Numbered from the stretch's first letter, positions 8,689-18,057 are shown. The stretch is DNA of 64,000 nucleotides from GCA-003244245 sp963823755 (GCA_963823755.1 CAWGMP010000007.1:585912-649911); one strand, 5' to 3'. Numbers and translations are program-made. The notes: generated by a model from the letters alone, not told the origin.

Positions 8689-9509
8689 CCAACCCATTGA
8701 TCGACCGCAACACAGACATCCGCACTCGCTATCACGACCCGTATTCCTTGGGCGGTGGCCTGGACGAGGGCGGCGGAGGGGAGAAGGGCCTCACCGCGGT
8801 CGAGGCCGGCGAGGAGATCGGGGTCGGCATCGCGAACGGCGATTGGGGGAAGGTCGCCCTCGGCGGCGTGGGCGCCGGGCTGGACATGCTCAGCGCCGGC
8901 TTCGATCCGATCGACTATTTCTCCGGCCAGCTGGTCTCCTGGATGATGGAGCACCTGGAGCCGCTGCGGAAGGTTCTGCACGGGCTGACCGGCGAGCCGG
9001 ACATGGTCAAGGGCTACGCCGCCAGCTGGGGCAACGTCAGCACCAGCATGGGCGCAGCCAGCGCCGGCTACGCCGCTGCAGCCGATGCCACCAGCGGGTT
9101 CTGGGATGGGCCTGCCGGCGAGGCATACCGGTCCCAGGCCCATCACGTGGCCAACCTGACCGAGGCCGCGGCAGGAGCAGCCGACACCCTGAAGATGGCG
9201 GCCACCATGGCTGGGGAGCTCGTGGCCGGGATCCGCACCACCGTCCGCGACGTCATCGCAGCGCTGGTGGGCTACCTGGTCGATCTGGTCGTGGAGGAAG
9301 CCTGCACCCTCGGGCTCGCCACTCCCGTGGTGGTCGCGCAAGGAGTCGAGGAGATCAGCCGGGTCTCGGTTCGGATCGGCGAGTCCCTGACCAAGCTCGG
9401 GAAAGCGATCAGCGACCTGGCCGGGTGGCTCGTCGCACTCCGGGACATGCTCGACGGGGTCTACGCCGAGTTGGGCGCGTTGGCCGAGAGCAAGCCGGCC
9501 GCACCATGA
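8685..9509 (+). CDS. WXG100-superfamily protein (T7SS substrate candidate)
   Basis: GTG at 8685 overlaps the previous stop and gives 274 residues. The N-terminal third is glycine-rich and acidic. The centre has a WXG-like turn (FWDGPAGEAYRSQ) between two long helices (about 110-190). The C-terminal third has hydrophobic helices (IAALVGYLVDLVVEEACTLG) that could insert into membranes. This layout resembles polymorphic WXG proteins without an attached toxin domain. It follows the EspC-like gene and overlaps the lipoprotein gene by four bases. Its function is unknown. Confidence 0.65.
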   Translation: MTNPLIDRNTDIRTRYHDPYSLGGGLDEGGGGEKGLTAVEAGEEIGVGIANGDWGKVALGGVGAGLDMLSAGFDPIDYFSGQLVSWMMEHLEPLRKVLHGLTGEPDMVKGYAASWGNVSTSMGAASAGYAAAADATSGFWDGPAGEAYRSQAHHVANLTEAAAGAADTLKMAATMAGELVAGIRTTVRDVIAALVGYLVDLVVEEACTLGLATPVVVAQGVEEISRVSVRIGESLTKLGKAISDLAGWLVALRDMLDGVYAELGALAESKPAAP

Positions 9510-10024
9510 TGCGCAGTGCTGTTGTGATCGCCGCGGTGGGGTTGCTCGCGGCCGGCTGTGGTTCGCAAACCCCGAAGGCACCCGCGCCACCTGCGGTGGC
9601 CGACGCCAGCCGGGTCAACATGTGCACCGTCATGACCAGTGCCGAGCTGACCGGGTTGGGAGTTCGACCCGAGACCCGGCAAGGCTTCAGCAAGGCGGGC
9701 GTCATCGGTTGCCGTTGGCTGGGCAATCCCTACATAGTGAGCTTGGAGCGGGCCGACAACACCCTCGCCCAGTACCAGGCCAGTCGCAATGATCCGAAGT
9801 TCGTCACCTTCGTGGACAACAAGGTGAACGACCGGGCCGGTGCCCACTTCGGGGTCGATCGCAACGGTTCGCAGTGCGCGCAGCTGATGGATGGCGGCCC
9901 GGTGGCACTGTCGGTGAGTGTGGCCGTGTCGCCCAACGTGAATCCACGCCCGATCGATCCGTGCGCCGAAGCGCTGCGAATCGCTCAGATAATCGAGCCA
10001 CGGTTACCGAAAGCAGCGAAATAA
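9506..10024 (+). CDS. DUF3558 lipoprotein
   Basis: The 172-residue protein has a signal peptide ending in the lipobox LAAGC, so it is predicted to be lipidated and anchored outside the membrane. The mature part fits DUF3558, with paired cysteines (MCTVMTSAELTGLGV, GCRWLG, DPCAEALRIAQ). DUF3558 lipoproteins are abundant in Pseudonocardiaceae and mycobacteria and of unknown role. ATG at 9506 overlaps the WXG gene stop (ATGA), so it ends the five-gene operon. The stop lies 50 bases from the convergent aminocyclitol dehydrogenase gene. Confidence 0.82.
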   Translation: MMRSAVVIAAVGLLAAGCGSQTPKAPAPPAVADASRVNMCTVMTSAELTGLGVRPETRQGFSKAGVIGCRWLGNPYIVSLERADNTLAQYQASRNDPKFVTFVDNKVNDRAGAHFGVDRNGSQCAQLMDGGPVALSVSVAVSPNVNPRPIDPCAEALRIAQIIEPRLPKAAK

Positions 10025-10073
10025 CGCGCGTCATGCATCGATCGCGCGGACCCGGACAGCACAAGCAGGCGGC

Positions 10074-11087
10074 TCAGCCCAGGGGCCCCGGCCACACCAG
10101 TGTCTTGCCGAGGGGACGGCCGGTAATCTGGTCACGCAGCGATCCGGGGAGTTCGGTGAGGGAGATCTCCTGGGTGATCATGCGCTCGACGGACAGCACC
10201 GACGAGTCCAGCTCCGCCAGCGCTCGGACCGCCGCAGCGAAGTCGTCGGGCGTCGTGCCGTAGCTGCCACCGATCCGGACCGCCTTGCCTTCCCAGGCCG
10301 TGGCCAGCGCAGTCTCCCTGCGACGTACCGTGTCGAGATCGCAGGGCAGTCCCTCCAGCGCAGCACCGGGCGCGGTGCCACCGTAGAGCAGCACCAATCC
10401 GCCCGGCACGATCACGCCCAGGGCCTCGCGCAGCACCTCGGGCAGCACAAAGCTGGTCGCCACCACCGCCACGTCCAAGCCGTTGGCGGGCAAGGACTCG
10501 ATCGGTCCGATCGGCGCGTCGATGACACCCCGCTCGCGGAGGAACGACGTGCGATCCGCGCTGCGGTTACCGAGCACAACCTCGACGCCCATCGTGTGGG
10601 CAAGCCCCGCGATGAGGACGCCCGCGGTGCCCGCCCCGAGCACGCCAAGACGCACGTCGGACAGATCCGTGCCGAGATGGCGGGCCACCGCGCCGAGGCA
10701 GTGCCGGGCGCAGGCCAGTGGCTCGGCGAACACCAATCTGCGCGCCGCGACGTGCTGCGGCACCATCGGTAGCGCTGCGATGAGGCGGTCCACCGGGCCC
10801 ACTGCCCACATGCTGGTCGCGAAGCCGGTCCCGCGTTCGACCTGCACGTCGGGGTCCAGACTGACCCGTTGCCCCAGTGGCAAGTCGGGCACCGTGGACT
10901 CCTCGACCACACCGACGAGCTCATGCCCGAACTGGCTCACCCCGTGCCGGTTACCGATGATCTCCTTGAGGTCCGACCGGCACAGCCCGGCCAGCTCGAT
11001 GCGTACGCGTACGGCGTGCTCCCCTAGCGGACGCTCCGGCCGCGTGGATTCCAACCGTGGACCGGCCGCTCCCAGCACAACCCTCAC
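10074..11087 (-). CDS. Zn-type medium-chain dehydrogenase, ValN-like (C7N pathway)
   Basis: The 337-residue MDR-family protein has an N-terminal GroES-like domain with GLCRSDLKEIIG and GHELVGVVE, and a Rossmann domain with GVLGAGTAGVLIAG. The structural-zinc Cys cluster is absent. By neighbourhood it corresponds to the ValN/VldF-type reductase of validamycin-like pathways, which acts on the cyclitol ketone. GTG at 11085-11087 overlaps the aminotransferase stop (GTGA). This reading frame is intact, unlike most of the cluster. The exact substrate is inferred only from the neighbours. Confidence 0.72.
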   Translation of the reverse strand: MRVVLGAAGPRLESTRPERPLGEHAVRVRIELAGLCRSDLKEIIGNRHGVSQFGHELVGVVEESTVPDLPLGQRVSLDPDVQVERGTGFATSMWAVGPVDRLIAALPMVPQHVAARRLVFAEPLACARHCLGAVARHLGTDLSDVRLGVLGAGTAGVLIAGLAHTMGVEVVLGNRSADRTSFLRERGVIDAPIGPIESLPANGLDVAVVATSFVLPEVLREALGVIVPGGLVLLYGGTAPGAALEGLPCDLDTVRRRETALATAWEGKAVRIGGSYGTTPDDFAAAVRALAELDSSVLSVERMITQEISLTELPGSLRDQITGRPLGKTLVWPGPLG

Positions 11088-12352
11088 GGCAGGGTTCCCA
11101 GCGACTCACCGAAGCGATCGGCGATCAGGTGGGCGTCCTCCGGAGTGAGGATCAGCGGTGGGCGCAGCTCGATGACGTTGCCGAGGCCGTGCTCGGATAC
11201 CCGGGTGAGCACACCGCGCTTGTGCAACTCGCGCTGGAACGCGTGCGCCTCCTTGATCGCCTTGCCGCCGCCGGGCTTCACCAGTTCCACCCCCAGCATC
11301 AGCCCGAGTCCCCGGATGTCACCGATGATCGGGTTGTCCTGCTGCAGGGCACGCAGACGATCGACGAGGACACGCCCGCTTGCCTGGACGTTCGCCAGGA
11401 AACCGGGACGCTGCACGATCTCCAGGGTCTTCACCGCCGCCGCAGCCGACAGGGTGTGGCCGCCGTAGGTGAAGCCGTGCAGGGAGCGGTCCCAGCCTGT
11501 CATCCGTTCCTCGGTGAGGATCGCCGCGAGGGGCAGACCGCTGCCAGTCAGACCCTTTGAGACGGTCATCATGTGGGGTTGCACACCGAAGTGGTCGGCC
11601 GCGAACATCTGACCCGTACGGCCGAACGCGGTCTGGATCTCATCGAAGATCAGCACGATCTCGCGGGCGTCGCAGAACTCCTTCAGCTCCTGAAAATAGC
11701 CGGGCGGCGGCACCACATTGCCGCCCACCCCGCTGATCGGTTCCATGATCATGCAGGCCACACTGCCCGAGCTGGCGTAAGCGATGAAGTCCTCGATCCG
11801 CTGCACGCACAGCATTCCGCAGGTGTCCGGCGTCTGCCGGTAGAAGCAGCGGAAGCAGTACGGTTCGGGCACGTGCAGCGCACCGGGGAACTGGTGCGGG
11901 AAGGGTGCGCGCATCCTGCTGCTACCGCTGAAGCTCGTGGTGGCCAACGTCTGCCCCACCTGCCCGCGGAACGGCACGATCACATCGCGTCGCCCGGTGT
12001 GGTGCTGGGCGATCTTGATCGCACCCTCGTTGGCGGTGGAGCCGCCGGAGCTGCGGAGGTTCACCCGGGTCAGATTGGCCGGGCTGAGCTTGACCAGCTC
12101 GTGCATCACGCGGTTGGTGGGCTCGGTCTGAAACGATGAACTGGCGAAGACCAGGTCCTCGGCCTGGGCCCGCACAGCCGCCATCACCTCGGGGTGGTTG
12201 TGCCCCAGCAGCAGGTTGAACGTGCCCGAGACGCAGTCCAGGTACTCGCGACCCGTGCTGTCCCACGAACGCACACCCTCACCTCTGACCAACACCGCGT
12301 CACCGAGCTGATACTGCGCGACCTGTGTCGGGTCGGCTGCGACGTCACTCAT
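11084..12352 (-). CDS. Class III PLP aminotransferase, ValM-like (C7N pathway)
   Basis: The 422-residue fold-type I aminotransferase shows the class III pattern: LIFDEIQTAFGRTG and the PLP lysine in MMTVSKGLTGSGLPLAAIL. An unusual cysteine-rich insert (YCFRCFYRQTPDTCGMLC) lies near the middle. In validamycin synthesis ValM converts valienone/validone to valienamine/validamine (or the 7-phosphates). ATG at 12350-12352 overlaps the VldE-like gene by eight bases and the downstream dehydrogenase by four, so it sits in a coupled operon. The frame is intact. Confidence 0.75.
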   Translation of the reverse strand: MSDVAADPTQVAQYQLGDAVLVRGEGVRSWDSTGREYLDCVSGTFNLLLGHNHPEVMAAVRAQAEDLVFASSSFQTEPTNRVMHELVKLSPANLTRVNLRSSGGSTANEGAIKIAQHHTGRRDVIVPFRGQVGQTLATTSFSGSSRMRAPFPHQFPGALHVPEPYCFRCFYRQTPDTCGMLCVQRIEDFIAYASSGSVACMIMEPISGVGGNVVPPPGYFQELKEFCDAREIVLIFDEIQTAFGRTGQMFAADHFGVQPHMMTVSKGLTGSGLPLAAILTEERMTGWDRSLHGFTYGGHTLSAAAAVKTLEIVQRPGFLANVQASGRVLVDRLRALQQDNPIIGDIRGLGLMLGVELVKPGGGKAIKEAHAFQRELHKRGVLTRVSEHGLGNVIELRPPLILTPEDAHLIADRFGESLGTLP

Positions 12353-13677
12353 GACGGTCCCGGTGGTCGGCTTCGAGCCCGTCGAGCTGGGCGCGCACCC
12401 ATGACTCCAACGTCCACGGCTTGGCGGCCTCGCGACGGCGTCTGGCGGCTTCGGCACGCTTCTCGACGGGCGCGGTAAGACCGCCGACGATCGCCTGGGC
12501 CTGCTCGACCAGGTCGAACGGGTTGACTGCGCGGCAGACCTGGGCCAACACTTCAGCCGCTCCGCACATCTCGGACACGATGACCTCGGCGTCGCGCTCG
12601 TTGATCAATAGCGCCTCGAAGGTGCTCAGGTTCTGACCGTCTACAGTCGAGTTGAACATCAGCAGGTCGGCACGCTGGAAGCAAGCCATGCTGTGCTCGA
12701 CCTCGTTGTCACAGTGCGAGCGCACCACGTCCATGCCCAGCTCGGCGTTGGCGTCGGCGACCGCCGCATCCACCCGGCGCACGTAGTCCGCGTTGGCCTT
12801 GACATAGAGCCGGTTCGGGTTCATCCGCACCAGCATCTTGGTGCCGCGTAGCCGCTCGTCAGAGCGCACCGCGAGCACGAAGGCCCGTACCGCGCGCTCG
12901 GCGTTCTTCATCGGATCGGTTCGTCCACTATGGACGACAAGCGGACCGTCACCCACCCACTTCGCGATGCCCTCCGGCAACCGGGGATGGCGGTTGCCGA
13001 GGGTCAGCGGGCTGTAGCCGAGCGGCATCGTGCGCAGCCGGGTGCGCCGGCCGCGCCAGTGGATGACGCCGGAGCCGCGGTCGACCTCGGCATCAGGTAT
13101 CAGGTCGGTCACGCAGTCGAGGAAGTTACGAGTCCACCGGTCGGCGAAGAAGCCGATGGTGGCGGCGGGCAGCACCCCCTCCAGCAGCCCGACGCGCATC
13201 GGCCTCGGCAGAATCCGCCAGTAGTCGGGCGAGGGCCACGGGATGTGCACGAACAGCAGGATCGGCGCATCAGGACGCTGCTCACGCAGCTTGGCGGGGA
13301 CGCCGACGAGCTGGTAGTCGTGCACCAGGTACACCGGGTCGACCACGCCGGCGGAGCTTCTCCAGCAACGCGTCGGCGAAGTCGCGGGTGAACTCGGCGT
13401 CGAAGGTCATACGATCATGGCACAGCAAGCGGACCCGGATGTCGCGGCCGGACTGGAGACTGAGCATGAGGCCGTCGGGGTTCTCCCGAGCGGCCCGATG
13501 ATCGTCGTCAGTGTCGGCACTGGCGATCCACGACACGTTCAGCACGCCGGCCTGCTCCGCCACCACGTTGCCGGTGCCGCCGGGCGCAAGCCACGGCCGC
13601 AGCTCACCGGTGTCCGGGTCGGGCGCGTAGCTGACCGCGGCCCGCTTACTGGCCAGGAATAGATGGTGATCGGTCAC
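12345..13677 (-). pseudogene. VldE/ValL-type pseudo-glycosyltransferase, frameshifted with internal deletion
   Basis: GTG at 13675-13677 begins an OtsA-like N-terminus (LFLASKRAAVSYAPDPDTGE, PGGTGNVVAEQAGVLN). It runs to LLEKLRRR, where the homology jumps by one base near 13347-13358 to VVDPVYLVHDYQLVGVP and continues to the stop at 12345. The long C-terminal part (FVHIPWPSPDYWRILP, GRTDPMKNAERAVRAF, STVDGQNLSTFEALL) matches validoxylamine A 7'-phosphate synthase (VldE) better than trehalose-phosphate synthase, as I remember those sequences. About 40 residues normally found between the RLLCHD and FTRDFADA segments are missing. Both lesions should destroy activity. It overlaps the RmlD-like remnant by GTGA. 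Confidence 0.78.
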
Positions 13678-14014
13678 AACTGGTCCTCTCCTGTGGCGAT
13701 GAGCTTGGTGCTGGCCTCGAAGACGTCCATCGGGTCGAGTTCCGTGAGCTCGGGAATGCGCACCGCGCGCTCGCTGTGCAAGCAGGCGTTGCGGGGGCGG
13801 CACGCGTAGCCGTTGCTCCGCTGAGGCGTGGGGCTGACCAGTCCAGGGTCGACTCCGTAGCTGTCCGCGATGTGCCTGGCCCAGGCGAGCCTGGTCAGCC
13901 TTCGCGGGCCACCGAGGTGCACGACGCCGGTGTGCTCGGAGACAAGCAGCGCGGTGGTCCACGCGGAGACATCGTCCACCAACACGGGGCTGTTCCAGTG
14001 GTCGTCGGAAACCC
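13674..14014 (-). pseudogene. RmlD-like sugar reductase, C-terminal fragment
   Basis: Only the last 110 residues or so remain: VSDDHWNSPVLVDDVSAW, a GPRRLTRLAWARHIAD segment and a C-terminal ELDPMDVFEAS. These resemble the substrate-binding end of dTDP-4-dehydrorhamnose reductase-type SDR proteins. The NAD-binding half is absent. Its frame meets the truncated MFS gene at about 14013, so the two are fused by a deletion. It ends in TGA overlapping the VldE-like start. The substrate cannot be inferred. Confidence 0.6.
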
Positions 14015-15006
14015 GCGTAGCACACCGTCGTCAGCGCCGAGATCGCCTTCGAGCGCTGATCCGGGCCCACCGCGCGACCGGTCGCGCTCAGCAACGTCGG
14101 CACCACCGGCGCAAGCCCGATGCCCGAGATCACGAATCCGATCAACGCCGATGGCGGGTTCGGTGCCACCGCACCGACCGCGAGGCCGGCACAACCGAGG
14201 ACGCCACCGAGCATCACCAGCGTGCGATCACCGAGCCGCGCACCCTGCCGCTGCGCGACTATCCGTCCCACCGACAACCCTGCCGTGTATGCCGCCGGTC
14301 CGAAGCTGGCGAGGAATGGGCCGGCGGCAAGCTGCTGTTCGAGATGGATCGTGCTCCACTGCTCAACGGCGTTCTCCACCAGCAGCACCGTGGCGCCCAC
14401 CGCTCCGATGAGCAGCAACAGCCCAGGGAGGTGGCGGAGCAGCACACGCTCCGACGCCGACATCCGCTCCAGCCCACCGTGCGGGTCGATCGCGAGCACG
14501 GCGCTCAGGGCCACCGACACGGCGATCACGATCAATACCGTCAGGCGGACGCACCGAACTCCCGTGCCAGGCCGACGCTGGGTGTGGCGATCACCATCGC
14601 AAACGGGGTCGCCGCAAGCACCTTGTTGAACAGGCGCTTACCGTCCTTGGTCTCCCGCGCGGCCACTGTCGCGTTGAGAGCCACCTCGATCGCCCCGCTG
14701 GCCCCGCCGATGAGCAGCAGCGCGGCGGTGAACGTCAGCGGGGAGGGTGCAAGACCGACCAGCATGATGCTCAGCGCGAAGACCGCAGTCACCACCGGCA
14801 GTGTGTGCGGGGCCGGCCGATGGGCCAGCCGCCCGGTGAGCAGCATGGCCGGTACTGCCGCGACCGGAACGGCGAACAACGCCAGCCCGAGCTGCTGCCC
14901 TGATCCCCGAGATCCGCTTTGATCTCGGGGATCAGGGCAGCCCAACCACCCCAGAACAACCCCCAACTCGTCGCCACGGCCAGCAGCCCGATGACTCCGC
15001 TATCCC
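14013..15006 (-). pseudogene. MFS exporter, broken by two frameshifts and a 3' deletion
   Basis: Three frames must be joined. VIGLLAVATSWGLFWGGW and ALIPEIKADLG (about 15000-14920) is TM1 and its loop. After a shift near 14900 comes LALFAVPVAAVPAMLLTGRLA through GLAREFGASA, ending in a stop at 14541. After a second shift come IVIAVSVALSAVLAI and later helices to TTVCYAG at about 14014, where the gene is cut and fused to the RmlD fragment. About two-thirds to three-quarters of a 12-TM transporter remains. By position it was probably the exporter of the cyclitol product. Confidence 0.65.
14895..14940. repeat. Perfect 20-bp inverted repeat inside the MFS remnant
   Basis: Bases 14895-14914 and 14921-14940 are exact reverse complements around a 6-base loop. 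The right arm on the coding strand encodes the conserved ALIPEI loop. The left arm falls where the transporter frame is lost. I infer that one arm was copied from the other by template switching at a pre-existing short palindrome, which would also explain the frameshift. A terminator role is possible but would lie inside a coding region. Confidence 0.8.
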
Positions 15007-15014
15007 CGCCATCA

Positions 15015-15677
15015 GCTCTGCCGCTGCTGGTCGCTCCCCCGCTCCGCGGCCGGGGCGTGGCCGTGGTATGCGGAACCGGCTCGGGTCTCCTCACCAGTGA
15101 CGGGGTTCGCTCACCGGTGTCCATCGGCGGCTGCGAGTACCTCGGCAGTGATGAGGGCAGCGCGTTCGCCCTCGGGTTGGACGGTTTGCGGGCGGCGGTA
15201 CGGGGCGCCGACGGTCGCGGCAGACCCACGGCACTGGCCGAATACGCGGATGCGACGGTGCAGGAGCTGGCCCGCAGACTCGCTGCAGAGCCGTTCCCCA
15301 AGGCGCCGGTGGCCGCATTGTCGACAATCGTCTGCCGTTACTGGTTAGGCGGTGACACGGCGGCCGGCGAGGTCGTGGCCACCGCGCTGGACGATCTCGT
15401 CAACAGCGTGCACGCAGCACGAAACGCCGCGAAGCTGACCGAGGACTGGTCGGCAACGCTCTCCGGCGGCGTGTTCCAAGGCTGTCCGGAGTTCGCCGAA
15501 GCACTGCGCACGCGGATCGTCGACGAGCTGGGGGCCGACGCCCCGCTGACGATGGTCGACGATCCGACCGCGATGGTGCTGGCCGCGCAGCGCGAGTACG
15601 ACAACGGCCTGCCGGAAGTGTTGGCGGGGCGGTGGGCCTGGATCCGACCGTTGCACGGTTCGCAAGGAGCAGCCTGA
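15015..15677 (+). pseudogene. BadF/BcrA-type sugar kinase, 5'-truncated
   Basis: Homology begins abruptly near 15020 with VAVVCGTGSGLL, the second phosphate-binding motif of the BadF/BadG/BcrA/BcrD (N-acetylglucosamine kinase-like) ATPases. It continues with GGCEYLGSDEGSAFALG and a C-terminal domain to the stop at 15675-15677. The first phosphate loop and the N-terminal domain are missing, so the enzyme cannot bind ATP normally. The lost start faces the lost start of the divergent MFS gene, consistent with one deletion removing both. It was probably a kinase of the cyclitol pathway; the substrate is unknown. Confidence 0.65.
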
Positions 15678-16640
15678 TGACGCACGGACCGATCCGGCTG
15701 GGCCTGTGTCTGGCGGCATTGGCACCTGCCGGGTTCGACGGTGCGCTGCGCGCCGCCGGTCAGGTTGGGGTCGACACGGTCGATCTGCCGACCGATAGCA
15801 CCTTCAAGCTGGTCGACGCCGACCGACTGGGCGACCCCGACTACCACCGCGAGCTGCGCGCGATCCTCGATGCGGCGCGCGTGGAGGTGGGCTGCGTCAG
15901 CAACAGCCGCGACACCCAACTTGTGCTCGGGCCGCACGGACCGCACACCGATCCGGTACTGGCGGGTTCAGTCGGAGACAAGCGGGCATACGGTGTGCGC
16001 GCCGCGCTGGGAACCGTCGGCTGGCCGCGGGAATCACCCGCGCCACAGGCGCGGGTGATGCTGGGCGTGCCCGATCTCGGACGCTGGTTGTCCTGGTGGG
16101 GTAGCGACGTAAGCCGGCAGGACAACATCGACGCCTGGGTGCAGGCTGCCGGACCAGTGCTGGAGCTCGCCACCGAGCTGAGTGTGCAGATCGTCGTGGA
16201 ACCACATCCCAAACAGGTTGTCTACGATCCGACCAGCGCGAGGTCGCTGCTCGCGGTCACCGAATAGGGTGCGGCTCTGCGTGGACCCCGCGAATCTTGC
16301 CGCGATGGGACACCACCCGGTCAACGCCGTGCGTGGCTGGGGGAACAACCTCGCCGCCGTGCACGCTAAGGCCCTCCAGCGCTGGGGGGAGCCGCAGGAC
16401 CCGCATGGCGCAGGGTGGTCGCGCTACGGCCCGGGACCGGCGATCCGGTTCCGGGCGTTGGGCTGCGGTGAGCTGCCCTGGCCGGCCATCGTGGCCGCAC
16501 TCCTCGACGAGGACTACCAGGGAGTGATCTACGTGGAGCATGAGGACGCTCTGTTGCCGACGGAGCAAGGAGTGGCGAACTCGCTGGCGGTGCTGCGCCG
16601 ACTGTTGCCCTCGGCCAGCGCCCGAGGAAGGACCTGGTGA
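15677..16640 (+). pseudogene. TIM-barrel sugar-phosphate isomerase/epimerase, frameshifted
   Basis: ATG at 15677 overlaps the kinase stop by one base. The first frame encodes a xylose-isomerase-like TIM barrel (IRLGLCLAALAP ... VQIVVEPHPKQVVYDP) and stops at 16265-16267. The homology continues one base out of phase with RLCVDPANLAAMGHHP, AVHAKALQRWG and VIYVEHEDALL to 16640. A single indel at about 16262 therefore splits a protein of about 320 residues. Such enzymes epimerise or isomerise free or phosphorylated sugars. In this cluster an epimerisation of the C7 cyclitol is a reasonable guess. Confidence 0.65.
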
Positions 16641-17165
16641 GCCTGGACGGAGTGCGCGGCGGGCTGCTGGCGGGTGGCCTCGGTGCACGCATGGGACCGC
16701 TGACCTCGCGGGTCTGCAAGCCGCTCGTCCCCTATGCGGCATCGTGCAGGTTGGTTGATTTCAGCCTCGCGAACGCAGTGTGTTCGGGGATGCCCGAGGT
16801 GGTACTGCTGTCCCTGCACCGCGAGTCCGATCTCGTACATCACCTCCTCGAGCACTGGGACACCCACCCCGGCACGAGGATCCACTTCGGACCGCACGCT
16901 GAGCTGTTGCGCGCTGAGGGCGGACTCGCGTCGGGTGCGAGGCTACCGGAGCGCCCCGCCGAGCGGGGCACCGCGGATGCGCTGCTGACCAATGCGGAGT
17001 ACCTCTTCGCGCCCGGTGCGACCGACGGGCTCGTGCTGCACGCTGACCACGTCTACCTCTTCGGCTACGGGCCGATGGTGGCCGCGCACCGGGCGTCGGG
17101 CGCCGACTGCACGATCGGCGTCCAGCGCATCGAGCTGAAGTACGTGAAGCTGTTCGGGATGGCGG
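16637..17165 (+). pseudogene. GlgC-like nucleotidyltransferase (ValB-like), 3'-truncated
   Basis: GTG at 16637 overlaps the previous stop (GTGA). The N-terminus has the nucleotide-binding loop GGLLAGGLGARMGPLTSRVCKP, then LVDFSLANAV and DGLVLHADHVYLFGYGPMV, as in ADP-glucose pyrophosphorylase-type enzymes. ValB of validamycin synthesis, which makes GDP-valienol, belongs to this group. After GVQRIELKYVKLFGMADN (about 17165) the homology ends. The frame then reads antisense through the tail of the convergent PfkB kinase. The C-terminal half is therefore gone. Confidence 0.7.
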
Positions 17166-18057
17166 ACAACGCACGGTCGAGCTCATCGGCGGTGATGAAC
17201 GAGGTGTGCGTTCCTGCCTTGCGCACGGCGTGTGTCCCGGCCAGCGAGCCTGCCTTCGTGCACACCGACCAGTCCTTTCCGGACAGATAGGCATAGAGGA
17301 ACCCGGCCACGTAGCTGTCACCCGCGCCATTGGTGTCCACTACCTGCTCGGCGGGCAGCGCGACCGGGGGTACGTGCCGCAACGGCCGGCCGGGCAACTG
17401 GAGATAGCTGCCGTCACCACCGGCCATCGCGACCACGGCCTTGGCGCGGCCTCGGGCCAGGATGTCCTCGGCAACCTCCTCGATCCGAGTCCCCAATGCG
17501 TTGGTGGAGAGAAAAACCAGCTCGGCACCGTAGGCGAAGTCCTGGCGGTACTCGCTTCTGCCGTCCCAGTTGTGCAGATCTGTCGAGGTGGACAACCCGG
17601 CGTCGATCGCCTCCGCGAGCGCATACCTCGTCCAGTTGATCAGAGAGACGTGCACGTGTCGGGTGCGTCCCAGCGCCGCGCGGTACAGCTCAGGATTCAC
17701 CGTCATCTCCGGGGGGTGGCGGCCGTCGTAGAGGGAAAGCCGCTTGCCGTGCGTGTCCACCAGATTCACGCTGCGCCTGGTGCCGCTGGGATGGATGCGG
17801 TGATCGAAGGACAGTCCGGCCTTCGCGTAGTGGGCAAGCACCAGTTCGCCCTCGAAGTCCGTTCCGATCACGTCCGCGAAATGGGTCCGTAACCAAGGTA
17901 GTGACAACCCAGTGCTACGCCGTTGCCGGTGTGGGCCACATATCGCCGGATCGGTGGCACCTTGATCGAGTCCAATTCCGGCAGCGGCAGTTCGGGCACT
18001 CGCACGAGGGGTGTCCACGCCGACTCCGCCCACCACGAACACGTCCAGCTCAGTCAT
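17166..18057 (-). pseudogene. PfkB-family carbohydrate kinase with two compensating frameshifts and lost 3' end
   Basis: ATG at 18055-18057 overlaps the cyclase remnant by eight bases. The start (LDVFVVGGVGVDT) and everything from LRTHFADVIGTDFEGELV to the ATP/anion-hole motif VDTNGAGDSYVAGF are in one frame. Between about 18008 and 17895 the family sequence (LVRVPELPLPELDSIKVP, AHTGNGVALGCHYLG) is found one base out of phase. An extra G in the run at 18008-18011 and a second compensating indel near 17895 thus scramble about 37 residues including substrate contacts. The natural stop is lost at a junction with the nucleotidyltransferase gene, and the frame runs on to 17065. Confidence 0.72.

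Noticed and set aside
8378..9500. Long plus-strand frame running through the WXG genes
   Set aside because: It is Arg/Ser/Pro-rich and non-homologous; only its 3' part (from 9506) is real, as the DUF3558 lipoprotein.
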